DNA of 64,000 nucleotides from Macrostomum hystrix (GCA_950097015.1 CATNEN010000002.1:7951501-8015500); one strand, 5' to 3'; positions 28,679 to 40,490 are shown, numbered from the stretch's first letter. A program made the numbers and translations. The notes: generated by a model not told the origin, from the letters alone.

Positions 28679-31019
28679 TTACAAATTATTTAATCTATAG
28701 TGTCCAAATGGTAGGCTGTTAATTTTGTCAGCAAAGATATATCGTTTGTTATCAGCACCTGAGAGGCCTATCTTTTTCTGTTGAATTGTGTGAATGTTGT
28801 GGTTCTTAGACTGCAGTTTCATAAATTCATGGGTGGTGAGTTTATTACTGATCAATGCGTCCTTGTATGAAGCTTCATGAAGATCGTTTTTAACAACATG
28901 TTTTGGGATTCCTTTTGATTTTTTAATGGTAGACTTACAACTTTCAACAAAATAGGACTTTGCCCTCAAACCGATAAACTCTGTAATGAGGGTGCCAGCC
29001 GTTTCATCCTTCATTTTTCCTACAACTTTTTGATTTGTTGTATCACGTACCTGATCGCCTTTCAAAGTCTTGAAGGACTCTTGATATTCGGATAGGTCAT
29101 ACAGATGTTTTTGCTTCAACATGTCCTGATAGACATCCTCAGTCTGTATGTTTAGAATTAGGGAGTCTGTGTCAGTATATAAAAGTTTCAGTTGTTCACC
29201 ATATTGTCGCTTCATGTCATAGAAGAATTTATACATCAGACGCTTCGACTCATCGAGTACAGTCACACCTGTAAATATGGGCTTGCATAGGGTAACTTTA
29301 GTCTTATAGAACAGTATGGCGCCCAAGTAATCATTAAAGATATGAAGCTCTTTGAAAGTGGGCTTTGATAAACTTGTCTGAATGACACCAGGCTCATGAC
29401 AGGTAACGAGTTTCAGGTTCGTGCGGTTGCGTTCGTTTTCTAGTGTCTTGCCATAGACAGAGTTGTTTGCAAGCTTGAACAGGTCCTTGTCAAAGCTGTT
29501 TGTTGCTTTAGTTCTAAACTGGGTGTTTTTTTTCTATGTATGGCTTCATCCACGCTTCTTCTGTGAATGCGAGAGCCCTAGCCTGTGAACTTTCGTGACC
29601 CTACAGCCTAGGGAGATAAAATACCGCAACAGTTTGTAGTAGATTTTATAGCGTGTCTTGTTCATGAGATTTTGAGTTAACTTTTTCACATGCTCTTTTT
29701 CTGTTGATAGCCACCAGCTTCCATTGTACTGGATTATCTCTGGACAGTTAATGTTCTCAGGGAAGGGGGCAAAGTCAGAGAAATAGTCGTGAAGTTCCCA
29801 TGGGATTTCAACATTAACTTCATAGATCGCAGGTATTGAAAAGTCTGTGTTGCATTCTGTTAGCCACCTAAAATCTCTAACAGGTAAATCTTGGCTCATA
29901 GCCCAACCATAGAGGTTGTTGGCATCCAGGTAAAGGATGTAGTTTGAAGGCTTTTCTTTTTCATAGTCTTCTAGATACGGATTGTTCGCCTTTGCATACC
30001 TATGGACACAAATTGAGATGCCACCTCTCTTAGATGAATCTATAAAGTTGTACATGTCTATGTCTGTAAGCAGCTCGATGTACCAGTTGGGATTGTGTCA
30101 AAATAGATATTATAATGAGAAGTTCTCTCTGGGTGGGCTCGATCTTTCTCATACCATATTGCAGACAGAACGGCCCATAGTGCACAGCATTGGTCATAAT
30201 TTTGCACATTGATGCAAGCCTTTTTTCCGCTAACTTTTTGGGAGCACAATATATGATGAGGCTTTGAGAGGGTCATATTTCATGATCATTACTGTAGCTT
30301 TTTGAATGCCATTGACAACCCAACCTGATCCTCTGGAAGTAAAGGCGTCAATCTTTTTACTGATCTCTTGAAGAAAGGGATCCTGTGTGTCAGTGGGAGT
30401 AAAGGGTAGAGCTTTAGTAGTCATGTAGTATTCAAGACGCTCAGTGGGTTTTGCAGGCATGTAAAATTCAATCTTGAATGATAACTGAAGCTTGAAGGTC
30501 TTACGTGACTTCAGTGTGTGATCAATTACTGATTGAATTCTGTCTTTGAAGTCGTAAATGTCGGATTGGGAATTTGTGGTGTCTTCCTGGATTGTGTACT
30601 CAATATAATACTCTGTGAATTTTCTCTGTGCAAATTTAAGGTCTTCAGTTTGTAGCTCTGCTTGTAGCTCTGCTTCAACCTGGTGGATTGTACGTTCTAG
30701 ATCTTCTTGCTCTTGCTTATTCTGTGGGTATTTCGACACATTTTCACCTGTGAGTGTCTCATACTTATTGACTAAGCTGCGGCTCCTTTGTTGATGCTCA
30801 GTCGCCGGCTTCTTCACTGGTGTGTACTGCTCTGAATGCTGAAGCTGATTAATAACTTCTTGCTGTATTGCATAGCTCCCGAGGTAGCCTTGATCTTGAT
30901 TGAATTTCTGCCTGCAAAGCTCTTGCAGAGGACTTGACTTTTTTGTTGAAACGATTGAGCTTGAGGACAATAATTTTGAAAGATTCGACAAATTTTTTTT
31001 CTGGAATTGCTTTAGGCAT
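28679..31019 (-). pseudogene. Polinton protein-primed DNA polymerase B, broken and internally deleted
   Basis: Minus-strand relic from ATG at 31,019. Pieces in order: an N-terminal helical region (30,230-30,991); a KKACINVQNYDQCCALW block (30,058-30,240); the palm with YILYLDANNLYGWAMS (motif A, about 29,920); KLANNSVYGKT (motif B, about 29,470); LLYTDTDSLI (motif C, about 29,175); and a thumb/TPR-type tail to 28,679. Frames change at A-tracts near 30,996, 30,240 and 29,530, and again near 29,590. The 3'-5' exonuclease region expected between the N-terminal block and the palm is absent, with a junction near 30,100 that implies a deletion of over 1 kb. It cannot encode a working replicative enzyme. 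Confidence 0.9.
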
Positions 31020-31139
31020 TTTTAATGAAAATTTTATAAAAAAATTGGGTGGTCACCCTTAGTGAAGTGTAAAGTATGGCAAACTACTACCAACAGTGCT
31101 AAATATAGTTATGAGAGCAGATTCTGTTCTGTTCTGTTT

Positions 31140-31372
31140 TCACATCCGGAGTATTGTAAATCCTGCTTTATGCAGTGTCATGATGGCTTTAACGATTTCT
31201 GATTTGCTGACTGATTCATCAGCTGATTCAGCATCAGATCCACAACTACCCATTCCGATTCCGACTCCTTTTTCTCTAGCGATTTTCTCCATCTCTTGTT
31301 GATGTGCTCTGTCATTGCCAGCCTTCACAGCTGATGCAACTCCGCCGGCTACACCTCCTGCAGTATTTAATG
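31140..31372 (-). pseudogene. Truncated Polinton Gly/Ala-rich virion protein
   Basis: The minus-strand frame contains TAGGVAGGVASAVKAGNDRA then HQQEMEKIAREKG. This Gly/Ala-rich hydrophobic segment followed by a charged helix occurs in small membrane-associated proteins of Polintons. The frame runs out at about 31,372, where GATACA repeats begin, so the upstream part is missing. This marks the apparent right limit of the Polinton relic. Confidence 0.5.
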
Positions 31373-31379
31373 TATAATG

Positions 31380-31660
31380 AAATTATACAGATACAGATAC
31401 AGGATACAGATACAGATCGGCGAGACAATGAGCACGCTCCAACTATTTTTCGATTATGGTATCTCGTGATTATTGTTTCGAGAGACAATCACACCGCCAG
31501 ACGAATTTAGTGATTCCCGCTGCGGCTTGTCAGTCCCGCTTCGCTTCCCGCTTCGCTTCCCGCTTCGCTTCCCGCTTCGCTTCCCGCTTCGCTTCCCGCT
31601 TCGCTTCCCGCTTCGCTTCCCGCTTCGCTTCCCGCTTCGCTTCCCGCTTCGTAAAGTAAA
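31380..31660. repeat. GATACA repeats and 12-bp (CTTCGCTTCCCG)n minisatellite
   Basis: Short ACAGAT/ACAGGAT repeats at 31,386-31,415 are followed by about eleven perfect copies of CTTCGCTTCCCG (31,534-31,655). Repetitive frames on both strands are artefacts of the 12-bp period. Confidence 0.95.
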
Positions 31661-31931
31661 AGTATAGGGCAGTAAAGTAAAGCACTAAAATGAATAAGGT
31701 ACGTTTGTAAAATACAGTCAACGATTTGTAAGTAAGTCCGGGCAATTGATTTTTTTATTTATGAAATAGTATAATTATTTTGCACAGTATATACAAAAAA
31801 ATTAATTTATATATACAGAAAATATTATTTATATTTAGGACTAGGAGTAAAGAAAACGGCAAGTTCTGAAGGCTGACCAATTAATTGTTCAGCGCACAAT
31901 GAGATGGATTTTGGGGCAGTAAAGTAAAGCA

Positions 31932-34709
31932 CTACTCGGGGCGTTTCTTTCTTGGCCGGAGGTTTCGCTTTGGCTTCGAGTCGTCCGTGTGCCGCCGCTT
32001 CCGGGACGTCGTGGCCTCTGGCTGCGGGGTGGCGGCCTCCTGCGGCTCCGCGGCGGCCTCCGGGCGAGCTGGTGCGGGCGAGGCGGCTGGTGCGGGCGAG
32101 GCAGGATTCCTCCTGAATCGAGTCCTCATCGACACTGGCGGCGTCGATGGTCGCCGGCGTTTCGGCGCAGGCCGCGGAGTGCCCTGCCTCTCCGACCGCT
32201 GCGAGGCCGACAGAGTGCGTCCGCCAGTTGGAGCAGACTCTGGGGCAGCGTCGGAGTCCTCCGCTGCGTCGGAGTCGTTGGAGTCCTCCGCTGCATCAGT
32301 CTCGACCTCCAGCGAGGCCGCACCAGCCGCCGGCTGCTGCAACGCCGCGTCGACGATGCGAGGGGTCGCCGCTTGGTCGACAGCAGCGGTCGCCGCGTCG
32401 GCAACACCACCGTCCAGGGCAGGCAGCAGAGCCCGCTGCTTCGCGACCAGTGGCGGCTGTGAGGCCGCGTCGGCGATAGGACGGGTCGCGGTTTGGTCGA
32501 CAGCAGCGGTCGCCGCGTCGGCAACACCACCGTCCAGGTCAGGCAGCAGAGCCCGCTGCTCCGCGACCGGTGGCGGCTGTGAGGCCGCGTCGGTGATAGG
32601 ACGGGTCGCGGCTGCAAAAGAAAACATAGTGATTAATAATTATAGGACGTATGACAGTTAGTCATTGGCAATTGTAAAAGGGAACATTACTTTGTGGTTG
32701 ACTTTAGTGGGAGCTTCAAATGGGTAGCATTAATTTTTACGACTAATTCGACATTAGTTCTGGTTTTGAACTTTAACTTTAACTATAGCTGGCTTTGTAC
32801 AGCATGGCGCAGTTATCAGAAACAGCATGGTGGACAGATAGCATGGCGCATTTTTCAGAAACACCATGGCGGACTTATATCATGGCGCAGTAATTAGAAA
32901 CGGCCTAGCGGACTTTACTACGCTTGTATGCTACTATAGCTAACATGCTATTGCACATAGCATGGCACCTGGCTTTGTACAGCATGGCGCCGTTATCAGA
33001 AACAGCATGGCGGACTTATAGCATGGCGTCGATATCAGAAACAGTTCTAAAAGGCGTGGCGTGTGAACTTACGGATCTGGGCTCCCGCGGTTGGCGGTTG
33101 CTGCGGGGCGGAGGCACCAGTCTCCATGGCAGGCAGAGCCGCCCGCTGCTCCGCGGCCGGCGACTGCAGCGTCTGCGTCTCGGCCTCCGCTGTGAACTGC
33201 ACCTCGTTGCCCTCCTCGGAGAACTGAGTCGGAGCGTCCAGGCCTGCACTTCGGCAGAGAGTGTCCATTAGGTCTATGCCGCCTGCGAAAGAAAATAAGC
33301 AGGTTAAGAAGTGTAATAAGCACGGCACTAAAAAGACGCATGAAAAATCGTAGCATGGTGCTCGTATTTTAACAGTAAGGTCTTTTTACAGCGCTACTTT
33401 CTGTGCATGAAGTATTTAGTCACGTGTTGGAACAGCAGGTCGAATAGCCTCTGCCGACTGAGGGAGTGCACCGCGCGTTCCAGGTCACAATCCCGCCAGG
33501 AATGTAGTCCCTCCGATGACCGAATTTCGGTTTCTCCGCTTCGTCCGCCACTCGAGCCAATTGCGCTGGGCTGTTGCGATGAACTCCTCCATCGTCTGGA
33601 TTTCCAGGCCCTCCTTCCAGAGCTCGTGATTGAAGGCCTCCATCCGACGCACGTCCTCGGCCATAGTGTCCACGCCGACGTCTGTCAGCTGGACGTGACA
33701 TCGCGGGGCACTGGGAGCGGCGCTCGGCGCGGTGGCGCGCGGCGTGCTACTGGACGGCTCAGTGGCGCACGGCGCGCTAGTAGTCGGCGGGCTGCTACTG
33801 TTGACAGCGCTGACAGCAGAGTCGTTGGAGTTCTCGGACGATGAAGAGGACGAGGAGCTTAAGACTCTTGGGCGCTGCTGCGTTCTGTGCCTGTGGTCCT
33901 TCTGGCCATCGCGATTCCAACTGCGACTATGGCTGCGCCTTCCGACAGTGTACACTGGGCGAGAATATTTTCCACGTGAGCGGTACCCTGCGCACTCTGA
34001 ACTATCACTTTCGGCGGCGGTGGTGCATGTGAGCTCACCCTGCGCACTAGCGTGGTGGCAGGCACACACATGCCGTCGGCCCTGTACTTTGTTGGATCTT
34101 GCAGGGCAGTTGCGAGCCATGTTCGCCCAGCAATAGTTCGCACTTCAAACTCGTGCAGCCACAGGCCATATGGTTGATTGCACGGCCAGTACAGTCTCTG
34201 TGAATGGCAAAGTGAAATATTGAAATTGCTAAGAACTGGTTCCGGAATATAGAATAGTTAAGAATAAAATTAAATATTATTATCAATATTAATTAATTCA
34301 TTATTAATAATTAATAATCTGTTATAATTAACTAACTATTAATATACTATTTACTAACTAATAAAAAATAATAACAATAGTAGCAACAATAATGTAATAT
34401 CAAAAATAGTTACTTAATATAGGCCCCCCTAATAATAATATTAATATTATATTATACTATTAATTGCAACTTACGGATCTACCTGCGGCGTAGCTGTACA
34501 TATGCCGCTTTACTTGCAGCTTTTTGCGGATATTTGCTCGGAAGCACTCACAGTTTTCCTAGCACTTTCACTGGGCGCCTCTCGAGTGCCACCCATTCAG
34601 CCCACTCCCTTTCTGGGCAGCAGGGGAAGTTAGGTGCTCGTTCATTCAGAATGTGGACCAATGCTTGCCCTGGGCCTTGGTGCAGGAGCAATTCCAATGA
34701 ATCAGTCAT
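31932..34709 (-). CDS. Putative multi-exon nuclear-type protein, model uncertain
   Basis: Minus-strand locus I do not recognise. Likely pieces: a start exon from ATG at 34,709 (MTDSLELLLHQGPGQAL, WAEWVALERRPVKVLG); a basic block (CFRANIRKKLQVKRHMYSY) ending at a GTAAGT donor near 34,473; a TTCACAG-accepted exon at about 34,045-34,190 (LYWPCNQPYGLWLHEFEVR, GRTWLATALQDP) ending at AGG|GTGAGC; a Ser/Pro-rich piece at 33,419-34,030; exon 33,073-33,282 with clean CGCAG and GTAAGT sites; and a last exon 32,611-31,932. The final two exons are phase-compatible. The last exon has three copies of a roughly 38-residue repeat (AEQRALLPDLDGGVADAAT), an acidic stretch, and a Lys/Arg-rich tail resembling a nuclear localisation signal. 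Joins in the upstream half are unresolved, and it may be part of a mobile element. Confidence 0.4.
32780..33050. repeat. Interspersed AGCATGGCG-type repeats within an intron
   Basis: Several copies of a roughly 35-bp motif, AGCATGGCGCAGTTATCAGA followed by AACAGCATGGYGGAC, in direct orientation. They lie inside the last intron of the putative minus-strand gene. Confidence 0.75.
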
Positions 34710-34724
34710 TTCGCTGGAATGAAT

Positions 34725-36180
34725 AAAGAGAAAGATTAAAACCTAGTAAACCTATATCATAGGATACATATACACATTAGAGTTATAAATCTATTTATGA
34801 CATAAAATGCAAATATATAATTATATATATATATAACATAGTGTAATATAGTGTAATATAGTATATGTAATATAAATAAACCACATACTGTTCCATGAAA
34901 TAATCATTTCATAAATTATTTGATGTCTACATGGCACAGGCCAATTTTCCTGTGGCCAGTACATATATTATATGTATATATAGAATGCCCCAACAGAATA
35001 GAATTTATCTTGGTGGAAAAAACAAGATTATAGGCCATTGAAATAGCATTGCCCACTATAAAAGCCCGTAGTTTTGTATTTGTCTAGGCAAACTAGAAAA
35101 AAGCCTGTTACAAGATCTAATGTTATTAATATTTCATATGGTGGAATCATACTATTCCTGAGTAGTTTTTATATAACTGACTATGTCATATATCCTGACT
35201 GACAAAAATAATAATTGTGTATAAAAAATTCCCTGGCAGAATGCCCTGGCAGAATGCCCTAGCAGAATGCCCTGGCAGAATAGCTTAGCTCATGAAGGAG
35301 TCATAAAAATAAGATTATAGGTCATAGAATAGCATTGGCTACTATAAAGGCCCTTTGTTTCGTATTCGTCTATTAAAGCGTCTCCAGGCCTCTCACAAAT
35401 ATCATATGTTATTACCATTTCACAGGGGGTGTATAAAACATGCCTGAAATGCTGAGTGTGTAAAAAACTTTAAGACAAAAAACATTGAAAACGTACAAGT
35501 TACATTTCGAAACAAATGTTTTAATTAAAAAATTTAAATGCCTAGTGTACAAAAAATGTATGAAAAATAACAGAAAACCATAATTTAATAGTTGTAAATT
35601 TTACATGCTATGGCGGCCTTATAGTTTCAGCTTTAGCTTTTGGCACGCTAAAACAATAAAAATACGCCAAAATCAAGTGTCAGCAAAAAATAGCGCAAGG
35701 TTACAAACTAGAATACGAAAATTTGTATTATAAGTGATTTTCTTACTGTTAGCGATATCAGAATAACCTTTAGTAGTTTTTCGAACTTATATACTTTGTT
35801 TTATTATTTTAAACCCAGAGAGCCCAGTGTGCCCAGACCCATAGATTAAATCACCCGACTGTCGTGCTTTTAATCGTGTAAAAGGGTACGCTTTTGTTCC
35901 GATTAGATCGGGTGCTTGGCATGTCGCCTGCCGTTACGACATGTCTTTCTAGTGATTAAAAGGGCTTCAATGTATAATCTATGGAAGGTATTTGGCGCGA
36001 AATTTAATCATGCCAAGAATTTAAGCCGACCCATCTGAAATGGAAAAGAAAGCTAGGAGCCCAGTTGTAAGCAAGCTCGAAAGAATAAATTAAATAAATG
36101 AACATCTAAATCAGGTCCTAGCTTTATAAGCTCTTTACCATACTGGCTTGAGAATCAATGACAATGGTAATTATAATGTA
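34725..36180. other. AT-rich stretch without recognisable genes
   Basis: Long AT-rich tracts with short local repeats, for example four copies of CCCTGGCAGAATG-type units at about 35,232-35,285. No coding or RNA gene was recognised. Confidence 0.5.
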
Positions 36181-36201
36181 GCCCATACATGGATATACAT
36201 G

Positions 36202-39200
36202 GATATACATGGACATACAAGGATATACAGGGCACACCACCCTGCAGACGAGGACAACGCAGTGTGCGTCGGCGTATTGAACGACGCCGCGAGCGAAACT
36301 GCCGTGGCCGACACCGTGCCCGCGAGCGTCGCACTGCTGGCAGAACCTCTATGCGCAGTGGTTCGGTTCCTCCGGGTGGCGCCGGGGACCTAGAGGTCCA
36401 CAACCAACGGATCCAAGCTGAACCAAATTGCACGCTGCATAAACAGAAACAACAACTAAGAGTCGCGACTTGGAACTGCCGGACTCTGCGAGCAGGTTGG
36501 AGGCAACATCTACTGGCAAAATTAGCTACCGATCTGCAACTAGACATTGTAATGCTGCAGGAGCTATCTATTAAAACCGATCCTGGGCTCCATCAGGAGC
36601 ACCTCGGTGGCGGCTGGCTCCTTCAGTTCACTTCAGCAGACGCAAAAGGCCGAGGAGGAGTTGGTTTCCTTACCAGCCCACGGCTACAGAAATGTTTTCG
36701 ATGCGAAAGCTTATCGCCAAGACTACTACGAGTCGACCTTCGTCTCCGCACCCGTAATATTCACTTATTCTGTGCCTATGCACCCACAGCTGCGCACCCG
36801 ACGGAGCACCGTCAATTTCTGGAGTTCCTCTCGGCGCAACTGGAGGCGGTTGCTCAGCGTGACTCAGTGCTGGTGCTTGGAGACCTCAACGCTGTTATGC
36901 GAAAATCTGAACGAGCTCTCTTTGTCACCCCGCGCGAAAACAACAACACCGATGCACTAATGGATTTCGTGGACCGGCACGATCTGGTCTCAGCGAACAC
37001 TCTCTTTAGGAAACCAGCTGTGAGACTGGCAACGTTCACTGGATGCAAGCGCCCGACCCGGAACGCCAGTGGAAAGTTTGCCACAAAAAGACTCGCACAG
37101 CTGGACCACATTCTAATCCGCTGGCGGGAACGGCGCCGTGCAGTCAACTGCGACACGGTGGCACCTTTGGCAATTCGGTCTGACCATAGACTGCTTTACT
37201 GTGAACTGCGCCTTAGGCACCCACTATACCGACCACCGAAGCGGCAGCCAAAGCGCTTTTTCCGCGCTTTGCGCGACCCAAGCACAAGAGGCCGTTTCTG
37301 CCTGGCCTTTGCCGACGCGCTGGACAAACGACCGGAACCAGCAGCACCTGCCAAATACTCGGACGTCAGCAGCGCTGTCCAGGCTGCCGCTACTAAAACG
37401 CTGCCTCTGGTGAAACCAGTAGCAAGCGGTCAGCCTGTATGGCAAAACGACGAGGCGCTGCGACAGGCCTGGCAAACTGTGGAAAGACTGCGGAGGAGCG
37501 AACAGCCTGCGGAGGAAGCTGAGAAAGCCTTAGCAGAGGTTTTTAAGGCCCGGCAACGCGCCGCTGTTGAGGCCGCAATTCAAGAAATTACTGACGCCGG
37601 CCCCGACAAGAAGCCCCGTGCTGTTTGGTCTGTTGTAAACCAATTGACAGGCCGTAAACGGCGCAGTACGCTGAACCTGTCTGGTGACACGCCCGAAGAG
37701 AGGCGAAACGAACTAAAAGCCTTTTTCTCTGGCATCGTTAACGCGTCTCCGCCGCCGCCAAGAGACGACATGTCACTGCCCGCAGAGGTCGCACTGCCAG
37801 AAGAAAGCTCTTTCAACACCAGTCCTATCACCATTGACGAGGTGCTTCTGCTCGCTAAGAAGACACCGGGCGGCAAAGCCACCGGACCCGATGACGTGCC
37901 TGTCGAAGTGTTGCGCCTCCCGCTGGTGGCGCAAGAAGTCACGCAAGTGATGAACTGCGTGCTGGCGGGAGGTCCCGCCCCCGCTGAATGGCGGACGGCG
38001 CACATCGTCGGGATCCCGAAGAAGCCCGGAACTGTCAAGGTCGAAGAGCATCGCGGAATATCCCTAATGTCCTGCGCCGCGAAGCTGTACAACAGGGTGC
38101 TGCTGACGCGGCTGCAACCTGTGTTGGACCCGTTCCTCCGGCGAGAGCAAAACGGCTTCCGGCCAGGTAGGGGCACGGTGAATCAGATTCTCGCTTTGCG
38201 CCGCATTTTAGAAGAGACCCGTATCCACCAGTCGGCGGTCATCTGCATCTTCGTGGATTTTTTAAAGGCCTTCGACTCGGTGTCGAGACGGGTCATCCCG
38301 AAGATCCTGCGCGCGTACCATGTGCCTGAGCAGCTGGTAACGGCTGTGATGGCCCTGTACCAGGAGACCAGGGCGGCAGTTGTGACGCCGGACGGCCTAT
38401 CCGATTTCTTCGACACGACCTCCGGTGTGCTGCAGGGCGACACACTCGCCCCCTTTCTGTTCGTCCTGGTCCTGGACTGGGTGCTGCGCACTGGCCTCCC
38501 TGACGACGCCAACGGCTTTCTGCTCTGTCGCAGGACAAGCAGCCGACACCTCGAAAGACGACTCTCTGTCCTGGCGTACGCGGACGACCTGGCGCTGCTG
38601 TCCAGCTCAATCGAAGGTGCTCAGCATCTGCTGGACAAGCTGACTGCGGCGGCGGCAATGGTCGGGCTGTCCGTGAACACCAAGAAAACAATGGTGCTGA
38701 CCGTCCCAAATGACCTCAACGGCGAGATCTTCTGCCACAACGTAAATGGGCAAGCGGCATTGCTGCCGCGCTGGAGACCTTCATCTATCTCGGCGGTCAA
38801 GTGCCCGACATCCTGGACGACATGGCGCGACGCAGGGCGCTTGCCTGGGCAGCCTTTCGCACCCTGCGGACTGTCCTGCAGTGCCCCACGCTGCCGGATC
38901 GGCTGAGAGGGCGGTTGTTTCAAGCCGTCATAGAGACCGTCTTTCTCTACAACGCTCAAACGTGGACTCTGAACGGCACACAGGAGAAGCAACTCGATGC
39001 CGCCCACGCCGGACTCCTGCGAGCCGCCTTCGGCGTCCACTATTCGCCGACTGCAGTCACCAACACCAGCAACGATGAGCTCTATCGCCGGGCCCAGCTC
39101 TGCCGGCCAAGTCAGCTGCTGCGCATCCGGCGCCTGCAGCTGGCTGGCCACGTCATCCGTGCGGAGCAGCGCTGCCCCGAGCCACTGCAGGACGTGCTGC

Positions 39201-39340
39201 TGCTTTCCCTGCAGGGGCCCCGGCGGCGTGGTCAGGCGAGGGCGCTACGCTATCCTGAACTGCTATTGACTGACGCTGAGATCTCTGACCCTCGTGGACT
39301 GACAATTCTGCGCCACTCTGCTCTTGCGCGTGCCTTTTGA
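36202..39340 (+). pseudogene. LINE APE endonuclease and reverse transcriptase, one frameshift
   Basis: The N-terminal APE endonuclease reads LRVATWNCRTLRAGW, IVMLQELSIK, LVLGDLNAV and AIRSDHRLLYCEL. The reverse transcriptase follows: HRGISLMSCAAKLYNRVL, EQNGFRPGRGTVNQI, CIFVDFLKAFDSV (motif A), GVLQGDTLAPFLF and LSVLAYADDLALL (YADD active site). The frame changes near 38,750-38,760. After it come the thumb and C-terminal region (FIYLGGQVPDILDD, FLYNAQTWTLNG, RRLQLAGHVIRAEQRC), ending at 39,340. The frame stays open upstream to 36,189, but the ATG there belongs to the target-site duplication, so the element's own start is missing or further in. Apart from one indel both catalytic domains look intact. 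Confidence 0.92.
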
Positions 39341-39397
39341 CGGCAGCCCCTCTGGCTTCGGCCTTGGGTTGTCGTCCTTTGTTGTTGTTGTTGTTGT
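36202..39397 (+). mobile_element. APE-type LINE with (TTG)n tail and 13-bp TSD
   Basis: Non-LTR retrotransposon of about 3.2 kb. The 3' end is a (TTG)n microsatellite tail at 39,379-39,397. ATGGATATACATG occurs at 39,398-39,410 and at 36,189-36,201 (again in overlapping register at 36,199), giving a target-site duplication. One long ORF with endonuclease and reverse transcriptase is present and frameshifted once. The short simple-repeat tail and single APE-RT ORF suggest an RTE-like clade, but the clade is not proven. Confidence 0.93.
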
Positions 39398-39410
39398 ATG
39401 GATATACATG

Positions 39411-39850
39411 TAGTCAGGAGCGAGATGGGTCAATTATAGGCCTAGACACAGTTGTTGTAAATAGGATTATTTTTGCTTGTAGTAGATAATAATAAAAATA
39501 ATCAGATTCAAATGCTAACTCATTTTTGGTTATTTTACTTTCTAGCACTTAGCTTAGCTATTTTTATGAATTTGGTATTAATTTTCTACTAAATAAAACA
39601 GTCTTGTAGGCAAAGCAGTGTACTAGCTTATACCCTATTTTTATGAATATGAGCATTAACAAGGCCAACATTAGCTAGCCTATCTAGTTCAGTATATAGA
39701 TATATTTAAGTCACTATGTTGTAGTTTTTTTATTTTCTAGTTATTAGCTTATTAGTTACTTATTACTAGCTAAGCTGAGCTAACTACTATATTACCCAAT
39801 AACTTACTTACTTTGTTGCTAATACCAGTCATGCTTTACTATAGCTAAGT
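39411..39850. other. AT-rich stretch with TAGCTA-type motifs
   Basis: Contains many TAGCTA, TTAGCTAGCC and AGCTAAG motifs resembling the KDZ subterminal sequence at 39,855 onward. It may belong to the outer KDZ terminus, but its mirror copy on the right is cut away by Gypsy-2. No gene was seen. Confidence 0.4.
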
Positions 39851-39854
39851 ATAT

Positions 39855-40490
39855 AGCTAACTTGAAATTTTACTTTAATAGGGGCATAGCTAGGCCTACA
39901 TTACCTACAGTTATTAAGCTATATATTTAACTAGGCTTGAGTAGCTATGGGGCCAGCCTTATAAACAATAATTTGAATAGGTATGATAGAATTAGCAAGG
40001 CCTTATTGGCCTAATTGTAGGCCAATATATCACTTATATATTGGCTTTCCTATAAACCCACTTTTTCTTTTGACTTTACCTATCCTTATTTATATTTTCT
40101 TACCATTATCTTATTTATCTTATGCTTTTCTGTCCTTAGCTGCAATATTCTGTCCTTTAATATCCTATACCTTTCTGCCCTCTCCCATACCTTTGTTCTT
40201 CCTTCCTTGCCTATCTGCCCTCTACCATACCTTTGTGCCTTTCTGCATTCTGCTATACCATTCCACCTCTTTGTTTCCTTTCTGCTCTCTACCACACCCT
40301 TCTAGCACCTTCCCTGCCTTTCTGCTCTCTACCACACCCTTCTAGCACCTTCCCTGCCTTTCTGCTCTCTACCACACCCTTCTAGCACCTTCCCTGCCTT
40401 TCTGCTCTCTACCACACCCTTCTAGCACCTTCCCTGCCTTTCTGCTCTCTACCACACCCTTCTAGCACATTCCCTTCCTTTCTGCTCACT
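39855..40490 (+). repeat. Left TIR of the KDZ transposon
   Basis: About 640 bp, the reverse complement of 51,860-52,782. The inner part has about five copies of a 40-bp unit (CTCTACCACACCCTTCTAGC followed by ACCTTCCCTGCCTTTCTGCT). The open frame across it, mirrored exactly on the other arm, reflects the duplication and is not a gene. Confidence 0.92.

Larger units (their letters stand above)
21358..31375. mobile_element. Polinton/Maverick relic (about 10 kb, no ends found)
   Basis: A cluster of genes diagnostic of Polintons (adintovirus-like elements): double-jelly-roll-type major capsid protein, FtsK/HerA-type packaging ATPase, adenain-like cysteine protease and protein-primed family B DNA polymerase, plus several small virion-type ORFs. 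The capsid genes run leftward from a divergent promoter gap at about 23.41-23.47 kb. The ATPase and small ORFs run rightward, and protease and polymerase run leftward. No RVE-type integrase and no terminal inverted repeats were found, and the outer genes on both sides look cut. Multiple stops, frame changes, a deletion and a LINE insertion show it is inactive. Boundaries are approximate. Confidence 0.92.

Noticed and set aside
22959-29600. Nuclear genetic-code change (TAA reassigned) explaining the Polinton stops
   Set aside because: Host-type genes and other ORFs in the window end normally at TAA, TGA or TAG, and the Polinton has frame changes and a deletion, so decay is simpler.
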